DNA of 64,000 nucleotides, taken from Holtiella tumoricola. Lineage in GTDB: Bacteria; Bacillota; Clostridia; Lachnospirales; Cellulosilyticaceae. Every line of letters starts with the position of its first letter. Position 1 is the first letter of the stretch. The translations under genes and the position numbers were made by a program. This document shows, piece after piece, positions 42,445-52,126 of the stretch. Below the pieces are notes generated by a model, which did no database searches, was not told the origin of the DNA, and saw nothing but the letters and a program-made list of their open reading frames with translations. The stretch is taken from NCBI RefSeq assembly GCF_027857615.1, contig NZ_JAQIFT010000029.1, positions 16,152-80,151 on the forward strand, written 5' to 3'.

Positions 42445-42472
42445 AGCTAACTTACAAATTTGTAAGTTAGCT
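42445..42472. repeat. Perfect 28-bp palindrome overlapping the kinase stop codon
   Basis: AGCTAACTTACAAA (42445-42458) is followed directly by its complement TTTGTAAGTTAGCT (42459-42472). The kinase stop is inside. No T-run follows on the minus strand, so it is a poor terminator. It may be a processing hairpin or a binding site upstream of the TraX-like gene. Confidence 0.7.
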
Positions 42473-43483
42473 TTCTAGAAGGTGCATTTTACTTTTGGGA
42501 AAGATAAGAGTGACAGTAGTACCTTGTGATAAAGTAGAAGTAAGTGAGAGACTTAGTCCAAGCTTGTTGGCAAGTGTATGACAAAGATAAAGTCCGATAC
42601 CTGTAGACTTTCCATATTTACGCCCATTTTCACCTGTAAAGCCTTTGTCAAAGACACGACGCAAGTCGCTTTCTGGTATACCTACCCCGTTATCTTGAAT
42701 AGTAAGATGAATACTGTTTTCCTTTTCAATAGCAGAAATAGAGATGATTTTATGAGGCTTATCTAGGTATTTAACAGCGTTACTAATAATTTGGCTCAGC
42801 ATAAACTCGACCCATTTAGAATCACTATAGATTGTATAGTCAGGAATATTTAGCTCCAATGTAATAGGAAGAGAAATAAAAGTCTTAGAATACTTTTTAA
42901 TGACAGTATTAATTATTTTTTTTAGAGATAAAGCTTTAATAATATAGTCTTTCTCAGTTAAATGGCTCCTAGAATAAAAGAGAACCTGTTCTATAAAGTT
43001 ATTAATCTTATCAATTTCTTCATCCATACTACGGATTTCAGGTGTTCTATGATTTTGGGCAATAAGTTTAGCAGAAGCAATAGGCGTTTTAATTTCATGA
43101 ATCCAAAGTTCAATGTATTCTTCATATTCAGATTGAAGTTTTTGATAATAGTCAATTCTATCATTCATAGATTTATTTGTAGATTTCAAGATAGTGTAAA
43201 GCAATCTACCTTCTAGAAAGTCAGGTTCAGAAATAACTTCTGATAAGAGATACTTTTGATCAAGAAGCTCTAGTTCATCTAGGACATTATTGTAATAACT
43301 AGATTTCTTGGAAAATTCATGAAGTAATAAAGTAGTATAAGCTACAAGAAAAGTTAAATTAAAGAAAATAATGGAATATAAAGGTAGATGCATAACAACA
43401 AAAAATAAACTTGTAAAGAGCATAAGACCTATATAAATGAGTAAAGTCCAAAGTTTAGTACGTATGAAATCAAGAAAATGCAT
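42467..43483 (-). CDS. Bce-type intramembrane-sensing histidine kinase
   Basis: A 338-residue kinase. Two close membrane helices (LWTLLIYIGLMLFTSLFFVVM and IIFFNLTFLVAYTTLLL, ~12-55) have almost no extracellular loop, as in BceS/GraS. The dimerisation box is YIELWIHEIKTPIASAKLI (His ~150) and the ATPase domain has N (ISNAVKYL), G1 (IQDNGVGIPESDL) and G2 (GKSTGIGLYLC). Such kinases get their signal from the BceAB transporter, encoded downstream. AAGGAG precedes the ATG. No regulator gene is adjacent; the one at 37150 may serve. Confidence 0.9.
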   Translation of the reverse strand: MHFLDFIRTKLWTLLIYIGLMLFTSLFFVVMHLPLYSIIFFNLTFLVAYTTLLLHEFSKKSSYYNNVLDELELLDQKYLLSEVISEPDFLEGRLLYTILKSTNKSMNDRIDYYQKLQSEYEEYIELWIHEIKTPIASAKLIAQNHRTPEIRSMDEEIDKINNFIEQVLFYSRSHLTEKDYIIKALSLKKIINTVIKKYSKTFISLPITLELNIPDYTIYSDSKWVEFMLSQIISNAVKYLDKPHKIISISAIEKENSIHLTIQDNGVGIPESDLRRVFDKGFTGENGRKYGKSTGIGLYLCHTLANKLGLSLSLTSTLSQGTTVTLIFPKSKMHLLES

Positions 43484-43626
43484 GATAAAAACTCCTTATA
43501 TGAAATGAAAGATCAATATAGCTTCCTTTAATATAAACCATATTTGTAAAAAGGTATACGGACCACGCAAATGTCGGAAAATGAAAAAGTATGATTTTAC
43601 ATATAGTCATAGGCACAACTTTAGGT

Positions 43627-43718
43627 TATAATAGGCTAGGACAAATTAGAACTGTTAATGGAACACGGTTTGGGGAAAGCTTAGACAATAAGATGACTTA
43701 TTGCTCTAGGCTTTTTCT
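43627..43718 (+). other. Short predicted leader transcript ending in a terminator
   Basis: The 344 bp between the divergent kinase and sigma genes hold a TATAAT (43627-43632), with no well-spaced -35, and 50 bp on a terminator: AGCTTAG-CAATAAG (43678-43692 region) with CTTATTG-CTAGGCT (43697-43712), then TTTTTCTT. It precedes the sigma gene and could be an attenuator or a small RNA. Nothing else is evident in the gap. Confidence 0.45.
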
Positions 43719-43827
43719 TATATACAGGTAATATCATATAAAAAATAATAAAATTTAGGGTAAAGTGCTAACCAGATATATTTTCTACCGACTATACAAG
43801 TGAAAGAAAATTAAATTGAGGGGAATT

Positions 43828-45474
43828 ATGAGAACAGAAAACGTAAGAAAACAAATAGAAGACAAACTTTTTCTAGATAAACTATACGGATTTGCCTATA
43901 AGAGATGTAATCATTCAGAAGAAGCAGAAGACTTATGCTCGGATATTGTTCTAAGGATTTTAAAAAGTATAAATCAAGTAAGCGAAATTGAAAACTTCAA
44001 TAGCTATGTATGGAAAATAGCTCACCATACCTATGCAGACTACTGTGAAAAACGTAGAAAGCAAAGAGAACGTATAAGTATGGAGTCCTACAGTGAGAAT
44101 GAATGTACAAGTATGCTAACACATTCTATTGAAGAGTATATGGAAAATCAGGAAGATCGTAGCCAATATACAAAGATTAAAAGGGAGATAGGCTTCCTTT
44201 CTAAATTGTACCGTGATGTTATGATTATGTATTATCTAGATGAGATGAAAGTGTCTGAAATTGCAGCCAAACTTAGTCTTACAGAAACCACAGTTAAACA
44301 ACGTTTGTTCTCAGCCCGAAATACAATTAAGAAAGAGGTAGAGAAGATGGAAAGCAGAGATTTAACTTTACAACCTATTCATATTGATTTTATGGGGACA
44401 GGAAGTCCTATTGGAAATGATCCAACAGTAAAAGCAGAGCGCATGTTCTCACAAAATTTGATATATCTTTGCAAAGATATACCACGTAGTGCAAAAGAAC
44501 TAGCAGAGATTTTAAATGTACCAATGCCTTTTATAGAGGAAGAATTAGAGATTCAATGCGCAGGGGCAAATGGAGAATATGGATTATTAAGAAAAACAGA
44601 GAATGGAAAATATATTGCCAACTTTATAATGGTAGAAAAAACAGGGATAGAACAAGTTAATCAAATGTACCAACCAAAAGTTGATTGCTTTGTGGAGAAA
44701 ATTGGAGCATATCTAACGAAGAATGAAAAAGAAATTTTAGATTTTCCTTTCCTAAATAAACAGGTAGACCTATCTTTTGTGGCATGGTCTCTTATTTCCA
44801 TGATGTTTTGGAGATATGCGGAACAAGTAAGTAAGTGCCTAAAAGAACAATATTTCAGTCATATTGAAGAAAGACAAGAAAAATATATTACATGTGGAGA
44901 AGTGGGCGACAGTAAGGGGAGTATATATGAGGGGTTCTATGGCTCAGATGGCATAATGGCTTATAATGTATGTGGCTATAAGATGGTGAAGTGCCAAAAT
45001 ATCTATGGAACACGTCTAGATAAACATTTTGCTTGTGGGCATGATATAGCTAATGATCAGCAATTATTATTAACTTTACAGGCAATAGAGGGTATAAAGC
45101 GTGATGAATTATCTAAGCAAGAGCAAGAAGTTGCAGCAAAAGCTATTGAAGCGGGTTATTTAAAGATTGAGGAAGGGTATTTATATCCTAAAGTGTTAGT
45201 GATGAACACAAAGGATGAGCAAAAGTTTTATGAGCTATCTTATAAAATACAAGGAGAGCTAAAAGACTTAGTAGAGGAGACGGTAGATGATCTCTATCCA
45301 CTTATTAAAAAGCTTGTACCCAAGCATCTTTTGAATGAATATAAGATGTTTGTAACAATGACACAATTAAGATTGATGGATTGGGTTGTAGAGGGATGTA
45401 TACAAAGAGGGATTTTAAGTACACCTCCCAATCCTATATGTGCAGAAGGAACTTGGATTATGGTAAGTAAATAA
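43828..45474 (+). CDS. ECF sigma factor with a large C-terminal extension
   Basis: A 548-residue protein. Residues ~1-85 are sigma region 2 (LYGFAYKRCNHSEEAEDLCSDIVLRILK, FNSYVWKIAHHTYADYC) and ~115-175 region 4 (LSKLYRDVMIMYYLDEMKVSEIAAKLSLTETTVKQRLFSARNTIKKEV). Then follow a winged-helix-like part (~205-260: LCKDIPRSAKELAEILNVPMPFIEEELE) and ~290 residues with no recognised fold, which may sense a ligand and replace a separate anti-sigma factor. Ordinary ECF factors have about 170-200 residues. Start: GAGGGG is just upstream of the ATG at 43828. No anti-sigma gene is adjacent. Confidence 0.8.
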   Translation: MRTENVRKQIEDKLFLDKLYGFAYKRCNHSEEAEDLCSDIVLRILKSINQVSEIENFNSYVWKIAHHTYADYCEKRRKQRERISMESYSENECTSMLTHSIEEYMENQEDRSQYTKIKREIGFLSKLYRDVMIMYYLDEMKVSEIAAKLSLTETTVKQRLFSARNTIKKEVEKMESRDLTLQPIHIDFMGTGSPIGNDPTVKAERMFSQNLIYLCKDIPRSAKELAEILNVPMPFIEEELEIQCAGANGEYGLLRKTENGKYIANFIMVEKTGIEQVNQMYQPKVDCFVEKIGAYLTKNEKEILDFPFLNKQVDLSFVAWSLISMMFWRYAEQVSKCLKEQYFSHIEERQEKYITCGEVGDSKGSIYEGFYGSDGIMAYNVCGYKMVKCQNIYGTRLDKHFACGHDIANDQQLLLTLQAIEGIKRDELSKQEQEVAAKAIEAGYLKIEEGYLYPKVLVMNTKDEQKFYELSYKIQGELKDLVEETVDDLYPLIKKLVPKHLLNEYKMFVTMTQLRLMDWVVEGCIQRGILSTPPNPICAEGTWIMVSK

Positions 45475-45492
45475 ATAATTTATCAAGTAATA

Positions 45493-45533
45493 AAGAAGTA
45501 AGGATCGTTTTTTGACGATCCTTACTTCTTTTT
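45493..45533 (+). terminator. Terminator after the sigma factor gene
   Basis: AAGAAGTAAGGATCGT (45493-45508) and ACGATCCTTACTTCTT (45515-45530), a perfect 16-bp stem, then TTT. Confidence 0.85.
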
Positions 45534-45565
45534 AAGGGACTTTGCTATTAGGATTTTATAAAAAA

Positions 45566-45574
45566 TGCTATAAT
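45566..45574 (+). promoter_or_regulatory. Extended -10 promoter upstream of dnaE
   Basis: TGCTATAAT is a consensus extended -10. No clear -35 is seen, which such promoters tolerate. It lies 82 bp before the dnaE start. Confidence 0.45.
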
Positions 45575-45655
45575 AAGCTTATCCTTTAAATTCAAGAAAT
45601 TAAAAGATATATTTAATATAAAAGAGCATGAGTTATAAAGTGAAAGGAGGCTCTT

Positions 45656-48600
45656 ATGAATCAACCATTTACCCATCTCCATGTACATACTGAATATAGT
45701 TTGTTAGATGGATCAGCAAAGATTAAAGATTTACTTAAAAAAGCAAAAGAACTAGGGATGGAGTCATTAGCCATTACAGATCATGGTGTTATGTATGGTG
45801 CTATTGATTTTTATAAAGCAGCGTTAGATATAGGGGTTAAGCCTATTATTGGTTGTGAAGTGTATGTTTCTCCTAGAACACGATTTGATAAAGAAAAAGA
45901 AGATGGAAGATACAATCACTTAGTATTACTTGCAAAAAATAATACCGGATATCAAAACCTTATTAAAATGGTATCACAAGGCTTTACGGAAGGATTCTAT
46001 CGTAAGCCACGTATAGATGTTGACCTTTTAAGAGAACACAATGAGGGGCTTATTGCACTCGGTGCGTGTTTAGCTGGACCCGTTTCAAGGCCTCTTTTAG
46101 AAGATAATTATGAAAAGGCAAAATCACAAGCTTTACTCTATAGTGAAATCATGGGTAAAGATAATTTCTACTTAGAACTTCAAGACCATGGTATGAAGCA
46201 ACAAGCTAAAGTCAATCAGTTGACTATGCGCTTAGCGGAAGAAACAGGATTGCCAATGGTAGCAACTAATGACGTTCACTATATTTTAGAAGAAGATGCG
46301 AACCCACATGAAGTCCTTCTTTGTATTCAGACAGGAAAGACCATGATGGATGATGATCGTATGATTTATGAAGGAGGGCAATATTACTTAAAGAGCCCTG
46401 AGCAAATGTATGACCTCTTCCCATATGCAAAAGAGGCCCTTCAAAATACAGTAGATATTGCTGAACGCTGTAATGTAAGCTTTGAATTCCATGATCTGAA
46501 ATTACCAAGCTTTGATGTGCCTACGGATGAAGAACCAAAGGACTATTTAAGAAGACTTTGCTTTGAAGGTCTAGAAGAGCGCTATGAAGAAGTGAATGAT
46601 GAACTTCGCGAGCGCTTAGAATATGAATTAGATGTCATTATTCAAATGGGATTTGTAGATTATTTTCTTATTGTAAGTGACTTTATTAAATATGCAAAAA
46701 GAAATGATATTCCAGTTGGGCCAGGACGTGGGTCAGCAGCAGGAAGTATTGTAGCTTATACACTAGAAATTACAGATATTGATCCGATTAAATATAGCTT
46801 ACTCTTTGAACGTTTTTTAAATCCAGAACGTGTCAGCATGCCTGATATCGATATCGACTTTTGCTATGAAAGACGTCAAGAAGTTATCGACTATGTTATT
46901 CGTAAGTATGGTGAAGAACGTGTAGCACAGATTGTAACTTTTGGAACCATGTCTGCTAAAGCGGTTATAAGGGACGTAGGCCGTGCCATTAATATGCCTT
47001 ATCCAGAAGTAGACCGCATTGCCAAAATGATTCCTAATGAGCTTAAGATGACCATTACAAAGGCACTAGACATGAACAATGAGCTAGATGACCTTTATAA
47101 GGCAGATGAAAAAGTAGCTTATCTTATTAATACAGCCCTTAAGCTAGAAGGTCTTCCACGTCACTCTTCAACTCATGCCGCTGGGGTTGTAATCTCTAAA
47201 AAACCAGTAGTAGAGTACGTACCACTCAGTGCTAGTGATGGTGCGATAACAACTCAATATCCAATGACTACATTAGAAGAACTTGGCCTACTGAAGATGG
47301 ACTTCTTAGGACTTAGAACTCTGACTGTTATTGATAATGCAGTTAAGCTTGTTAAACAAAATCATGGTGTAGAGATCGATGTGCACACTATAGACTATGA
47401 AGATCCAAAAGTATATCAAATGATTGCTTCAGGAAATACAGAAGGGATCTTCCAGTTAGAAAGTGCAGGAATGAAGTCCTTCATGAAGGAACTTTGTCCA
47501 GAGAACTTAGAAGATATTATTGCGGGGGTATCCTTATACCGTCCAGGTCCAATGGACTTTATACCTAAGTACGTAGAAGGAAAACGTGATAAAGAACGTA
47601 TTACTTATACTCATCCAGCTCTAGAACCAATCTTAGAAAATACTTATGGTTGTATTGTGTACCAAGAACAGGTAATGCAAATTGTACGAGATCTTGCAGG
47701 TTATAGCTTAGGACGAAGTGACTTACTACGTCGTGCTATGGGGAAAAAGAAAACAGATGTGATGGCAAAGGAACGTGAAATCTTCTTGAATGGTGATGGG
47801 GGGGAGGTACCAGGTGCTGTTGCAAATGGTATTCCACAAGATGTAGCCAATCAAATCTTTGATGATATGATTGACTTTGCGAAATATGCCTTCAACAAAT
47901 CTCATGCGGCTTGTTATGCTGTAGTAGCTTATCAAACAGCCTATTTAAAAACGTATTATAAAGTAGAATTTATGGCTGCTCTTATGACATCTATTATGGA
48001 TGTCACACCGAAAGTAAGACAGTATATTGATAGTTGTAAAAAACTAGGCATAGAAGTAGTAGCACCTCATATTAATGAAGGGTATGCTTATTTTAGTACA
48101 AAGGGTAATAAAATTATGTACGGATTAGCAGCTATCAAAAATGTAGGACGTAGTGTGATAGAGCGTATAGTAGAAGAACGGGATAAAAATGGCCCATTTA
48201 AAAGTCTTACAGATTTCTACAATCGCATGGACTCAAAAGATGTCAATAAACGCTGTGTAGAAAGTTTGATTTTAGCAGGTGCTTTTGATGACTTTGGTGG
48301 AAGACGTAGTCAGTATATGGCAGCATATAAACAAATAGCTGATGGTATTGCAGCAAACCGCAAGAATAATATTCAAGGTCAAATCAATCTCTTTGCTTTA
48401 GGTGGAGAAGAGGAAGAAGAGTCAGGCTTAAATCAAGACCATCTTCCTAATATTCCAGAGTTTGAAATGAAAGAAATCTTGAACTATGAAAAAGAAGTTA
48501 TGGGAATCTATTTAAGTGGTCACCCATTAGATAAAGTAAATAATCAATTAGAACGTTATATTAGTCATCATGCCGTTGACCTTGAAATAGAGGAAGAAGG

Positions 48601-49147
48601 TAGTGAAGAGGTAAGCCAAGATTACAAGCTTACAGATGGGCAACAAGTTGTAGTTGGTGGATTACTTACAGAGAAAAAGGTGATTTTTACAAAGACGAAT
48701 AAAAAAATGGCATTCTTAACCATAGAAGATACAACAGGAAACTTAGAATGTATTGTCTTTCCAAATCAGTTTGAAAAATTTGAGAAACTTAATCCTGAAC
48801 ATGTGTTTATTATTAAAGGTCATATTTCAATTAAAGAAGAAGAAGCTGCAGTGGTACTAGCAGATGATATGACAACATTAGAGGCATTACTAAATCCTAC
48901 AGTTGAAGCGGATCATTTACTGCTTCGCTTAGATGAGTCAAAACGTACGCAAGAAGTCCGTAATAAGTTACTAAGTATTTTTGCAAAATATCCTGGAAAT
49001 GCGAAGATAATAGTAGAATCATTAGAGGATCATAGTAAAAAAGCTTTCCCGGCTAAATACAATATTACAATTAATGATAAAGTTGTACAGGAGCTTAAGA
49101 TGGTTGTGGGTTCTGAATGTGTAGTAGTACCAAAAACTCTGGATTAA
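45656..49147 (+). CDS. dnaE: DNA polymerase III alpha subunit (DnaE)
   Basis: A 1163-residue replicative polymerase of the DnaE1 length. The PHP domain opens it (FTHLHVHTEYSLLDGSAKI; LAITDHGVMYG). The palm has VGPGRGSAAGSIVAY (~360) and the acidic PDIDIDFCYERR (~400), with YRPGPMDFIPKYVEGK in the fingers. The helix-hairpin-helix part and OB fold (VVVGGLLTEKKV ... MAFLTIEDTTGNLECIVFP) follow. The proofreading exonuclease is separate, as usual. AAAGGAGG precedes the ATG. Confidence 0.96.
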   Translation: MNQPFTHLHVHTEYSLLDGSAKIKDLLKKAKELGMESLAITDHGVMYGAIDFYKAALDIGVKPIIGCEVYVSPRTRFDKEKEDGRYNHLVLLAKNNTGYQNLIKMVSQGFTEGFYRKPRIDVDLLREHNEGLIALGACLAGPVSRPLLEDNYEKAKSQALLYSEIMGKDNFYLELQDHGMKQQAKVNQLTMRLAEETGLPMVATNDVHYILEEDANPHEVLLCIQTGKTMMDDDRMIYEGGQYYLKSPEQMYDLFPYAKEALQNTVDIAERCNVSFEFHDLKLPSFDVPTDEEPKDYLRRLCFEGLEERYEEVNDELRERLEYELDVIIQMGFVDYFLIVSDFIKYAKRNDIPVGPGRGSAAGSIVAYTLEITDIDPIKYSLLFERFLNPERVSMPDIDIDFCYERRQEVIDYVIRKYGEERVAQIVTFGTMSAKAVIRDVGRAINMPYPEVDRIAKMIPNELKMTITKALDMNNELDDLYKADEKVAYLINTALKLEGLPRHSSTHAAGVVISKKPVVEYVPLSASDGAITTQYPMTTLEELGLLKMDFLGLRTLTVIDNAVKLVKQNHGVEIDVHTIDYEDPKVYQMIASGNTEGIFQLESAGMKSFMKELCPENLEDIIAGVSLYRPGPMDFIPKYVEGKRDKERITYTHPALEPILENTYGCIVYQEQVMQIVRDLAGYSLGRSDLLRRAMGKKKTDVMAKEREIFLNGDGGEVPGAVANGIPQDVANQIFDDMIDFAKYAFNKSHAACYAVVAYQTAYLKTYYKVEFMAALMTSIMDVTPKVRQYIDSCKKLGIEVVAPHINEGYAYFSTKGNKIMYGLAAIKNVGRSVIERIVEERDKNGPFKSLTDFYNRMDSKDVNKRCVESLILAGAFDDFGGRRSQYMAAYKQIADGIAANRKNNIQGQINLFALGGEEEEESGLNQDHLPNIPEFEMKEILNYEKEVMGIYLSGHPLDKVNNQLERYISHHAVDLEIEEEGSEEVSQDYKLTDGQQVVVGGLLTEKKVIFTKTNKKMAFLTIEDTTGNLECIVFPNQFEKFEKLNPEHVFIIKGHISIKEEEAAVVLADDMTTLEALLNPTVEADHLLLRLDESKRTQEVRNKLLSIFAKYPGNAKIIVESLEDHSKKAFPAKYNITINDKVVQELKMVVGSECVVVPKTLD

Positions 49148-49293
49148 TGTTGCAATTTTTAATATTGTTATGTACAATTAAAACGATTAAGATATAATGC
49201 GAATAAGATTTTTTTTATAAAGTTAAGGAATTGTTGAAGTAAGTTTAATGAGGGCAAATCAAAAAAAATTACAGCAACAGGGGGTTGTATCTA

Positions 49294-50265
49294 ATGGATC
49301 AAAAAGTATCAACAATAGGTGTTTTAACAAGTGGTGGAGATGCACCAGGGATGAATGCAGCAATTCGTTCTGTTGTAAGAACTGCCATTGCACGTGGTAT
49401 TAAAGTAATGGGAATTCGTAAAGGATACAATGGGTTACTTGCAGGAGATGTATTTGAAATGGATACACGTAGTGTATCTGATATTATACAACGAGGCGGA
49501 ACTATTCTTCAGACAGCAAGATGTTTAGAGTTCGTAAAACCAGAAGGACAAAAACGAGGAGCAGATATGTGCCGCGTTTTCGGGATTGACGGACTTGTTG
49601 TAATTGGTGGAGATGGATCTTTCCAAGGCGCAGAAAAACTTGCAAATCTAGGTATTAATACAATTGGTGTACCAGGTACCATTGACTTAGATATTGCTTG
49701 TACAGAATATACTATTGGATTTGATACAGCTGTTAATACAGCAATGGATGCAATCAATAAAATCAGAGACACTTCTACTTCACATCAAAGATGTTCAATT
49801 GTAGAAGTTATGGGACGTAATGCAGGATATATTGCATTATGGTGTGCAATTAATTCAGGGGCTGAAATGGTACTGTTACCAGAGATGCCAAGACCATCAG
49901 ATGAAGAAATCGTTAAAAAGATTATTGAAAATAAGCATAAAGGAAAGAAACATTTCCTTATTGTTGTAGCTGAAGGTGTAGGCGGTTCAGAAAAATTAGC
50001 CAAAACGATTGAAGATATGACAGGTATTGAAACACGTGCTACAATACTTGGGCATCTTCAAAGAGGTGGTTCTCCAACAGCAGTGGATAGAATGCATGCG
50101 TCTATGATGGGAGCAAAAGCTGTAGACTTACTTTGCGAAGGGAAAGCAAAACGTGTAGTAGCTTATGTTAAAGGAGAATATGTAGATTACGATATCAATG
50201 AAGCACTGAAAATGAAAAAGGAACTTGATCCTTATATGTATAGCTTAACAGATATTCTTTGCTAA
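49294..50265 (+). CDS. pfkA: ATP-dependent 6-phosphofructokinase
   Basis: A 323-residue PfkA. ATP site GVLTSGGDAPGMNAAIR (~6-22) and VIGGDGSFQGA (~103); the second Gly of GGDGS points to ATP, not pyrophosphate, as donor. The catalytic loop reads PGTIDLDIACTEYTIGFDTAVNT, with Leu where many enzymes have Asn (TIDND). Substrate loop VEVMGRNAGYIAL and ILGHLQRGGSPTA are present. Start: ACAGGGGG is 9 nt before the ATG at 49294. It is followed by pyk, forming a lower-glycolysis operon. Confidence 0.95.
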   Translation: MDQKVSTIGVLTSGGDAPGMNAAIRSVVRTAIARGIKVMGIRKGYNGLLAGDVFEMDTRSVSDIIQRGGTILQTARCLEFVKPEGQKRGADMCRVFGIDGLVVIGGDGSFQGAEKLANLGINTIGVPGTIDLDIACTEYTIGFDTAVNTAMDAINKIRDTSTSHQRCSIVEVMGRNAGYIALWCAINSGAEMVLLPEMPRPSDEEIVKKIIENKHKGKKHFLIVVAEGVGGSEKLAKTIEDMTGIETRATILGHLQRGGSPTAVDRMHASMMGAKAVDLLCEGKAKRVVAYVKGEYVDYDINEALKMKKELDPYMYSLTDILC

Positions 50266-50304
50266 ACCCTAACAAGACCTAAAATATTAAAAGGGAGAAT
50301 AAAG

Positions 50305-52068
50305 ATGCGTAAAACTAAAATTATCAGTACACTTGGGCCAAAAACAAGAGATGTAGACAGCATTCGTAATATTATCGGAGCAGGGGCAGATGCAATTCGT
50401 ATTAACTTTTCACATGATAATCATGAAATTCACGGGGCAACAGTGGAAAGAGTTAAACAAGTAAGAAAAGAAATGGGAAGACCTATTCCTATTATTTTAG
50501 ATACAAAGGGTCCAGAGATTCGTACTGGGGTTATGGCAGATGACAAAGATATCAAGTTAAATATTGGTGATACATTTACCTTAACAACAGAAGAAATAGA
50601 AGGAAATGAGGAAAGAGTAAGCGTAACTTACAAAAATCTTCCTTATGATTTAAAACGCGGCAGTCGTATTCTTATTGATGACGGTCTCATCGAGCTTAAA
50701 GTAAAGAATTTAACAAGTACAGAGGTTGAATGTACTGTAGAAAATGGTGGTATTTTAGGTTCTAGAAAAGGGATTAATATTCCTGATGTATTTGTTAATT
50801 TACCAGCACTTACAGATAAAGATTTAGCAGATATTAAGTTTGGTGCAGAAGTAGGATTTGACTACATTGCAGCTTCATTCATTAGATGCGCAAATGACGT
50901 TGTTAAAATTCGTCAGGTATTAGAAGCAAATGGTGGTGGAGATATCCAAATTATTGCTAAAATCGAAAATCGCGATGGTGTAAATAATATTGATGAGATT
51001 CTACAAGTAGCAGATGCAATTATGGTTGCACGTGGTGATCTTGGGGTAGAGATTCCTGCAGAGGAAGTACCTATTGTTCAAAAAGAACTCATCAAAAAAG
51101 CTAATGATTTAGGAAAACCAGTTGTAACAGCAACTCAAATGTTAGATTCTATGATTCGTAACCCACGTCCAACACGTGCAGAAGCAAGTGACGTAGCAAA
51201 TGCTATCTTTGACGGTACTTCAGCTATTATGCTCTCTGGTGAAACAGCTAAAGGAGATTATCCATTAGAAGCGATTGGAATGATGAATCGTATTGCAATT
51301 ACAGCTGAAAATGCAAGCAAGCTTTATAACTTACCAATGAGCTTTGGTGAAGGCAAGCTTAGTATGACAAATGCAATTAGTCATGCAACATGTCAAACAG
51401 CTACAGACCTTGGAGCATGCGCGATTGTAACGATTACAAAATCAGGACACACAGCACGTGCGGTATCTAAGTTCAAGCCAACATGTCCAATTGTAGCTTG
51501 TACAACAGACGAACGTGTACAACGTCAACTTAACCTTGTATGGGGATGTACACCTTTCATTGTGAATATTGATGAAGAGTCTACAGATGAAGCTTTTGCA
51601 GTTGCAGTGAAAAAAGCAGAAGAACTGGGATTTGCAAAACAAGGAGATGTAGTTGTTCTTACAGCAGGTGTACCAGTAGGTGTTGCAGGTACAACAAATA
51701 TCTTAAAAGCTCAATATGTAGGTAATGTTCTTGCTAGGGGTATTGGTTATGGTAAAAAGTCTGTAACAGGTAAAGCAAGTGTTGTAAAAGTATTAGATGA
51801 AGCGGATAAATACTTCAAAAAAGGTGATATCCTTATTACAGCTAAAACAGATAACTCTTTCTTACCATATATGAAAAAAGCAAGTGCTATTGTAGTAGAA
51901 GATAGTAGTCATGAAGAAAATAACCATGCAACTATTGTTGGGAGAACATTAGATATTCCAGTTATTATTGGAGCTAAAAATGTAGTAGAGGCTGTAAGAA
52001 ATACAACAACTATTACAGTTGATAGTGATAAAGGGCTTGTATATAACGGAGCTATTATAAGTGAATAA
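50305..52068 (+). CDS. pyk: Pyruvate kinase with C-terminal PEP-utiliser domain
   Basis: A 587-residue enzyme. The catalytic core (1-~470) has TKIISTLGPKTRD, INFSHDNHEIH, ILDTKGPEIRTG, IAKIENRDGVNNIDEI and MVARGDLGVEIPAEEVP, then TATQMLDSMIRNPRPTRAE. Residues ~480-587 are the extra swivelling domain of Bacillus-type enzymes (GDILITAKTDNSFLPYMKKASAIVVE ... NNHATIVGRTLDIPVIIG). AAAGGGAG precedes the ATG. It is 39 bp behind pfkA and ends before a strong terminator. Confidence 0.96.
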   Translation: MRKTKIISTLGPKTRDVDSIRNIIGAGADAIRINFSHDNHEIHGATVERVKQVRKEMGRPIPIILDTKGPEIRTGVMADDKDIKLNIGDTFTLTTEEIEGNEERVSVTYKNLPYDLKRGSRILIDDGLIELKVKNLTSTEVECTVENGGILGSRKGINIPDVFVNLPALTDKDLADIKFGAEVGFDYIAASFIRCANDVVKIRQVLEANGGGDIQIIAKIENRDGVNNIDEILQVADAIMVARGDLGVEIPAEEVPIVQKELIKKANDLGKPVVTATQMLDSMIRNPRPTRAEASDVANAIFDGTSAIMLSGETAKGDYPLEAIGMMNRIAITAENASKLYNLPMSFGEGKLSMTNAISHATCQTATDLGACAIVTITKSGHTARAVSKFKPTCPIVACTTDERVQRQLNLVWGCTPFIVNIDEESTDEAFAVAVKKAEELGFAKQGDVVVLTAGVPVGVAGTTNILKAQYVGNVLARGIGYGKKSVTGKASVVKVLDEADKYFKKGDILITAKTDNSFLPYMKKASAIVVEDSSHEENNHATIVGRTLDIPVIIGAKNVVEAVRNTTTITVDSDKGLVYNGAIISE

Positions 52069-52070
52069 AT

Positions 52071-52106
52071 AAAATGTGGAGGCTGGTAAAACAGCCTCCA
52101 CATTTT
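52071..52106. terminator. Bidirectional terminator between pyk and the flavo-diiron gene
   Basis: AAAATGTGGAGGCTG (52071-52085) and CAGCCTCCACATTTT (52092-52106) with a 6-nt loop; A- and T-runs on both sides. Confidence 0.88.
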
Positions 52107-52126
52107 GTATTAAAAAGTGAGAGATA

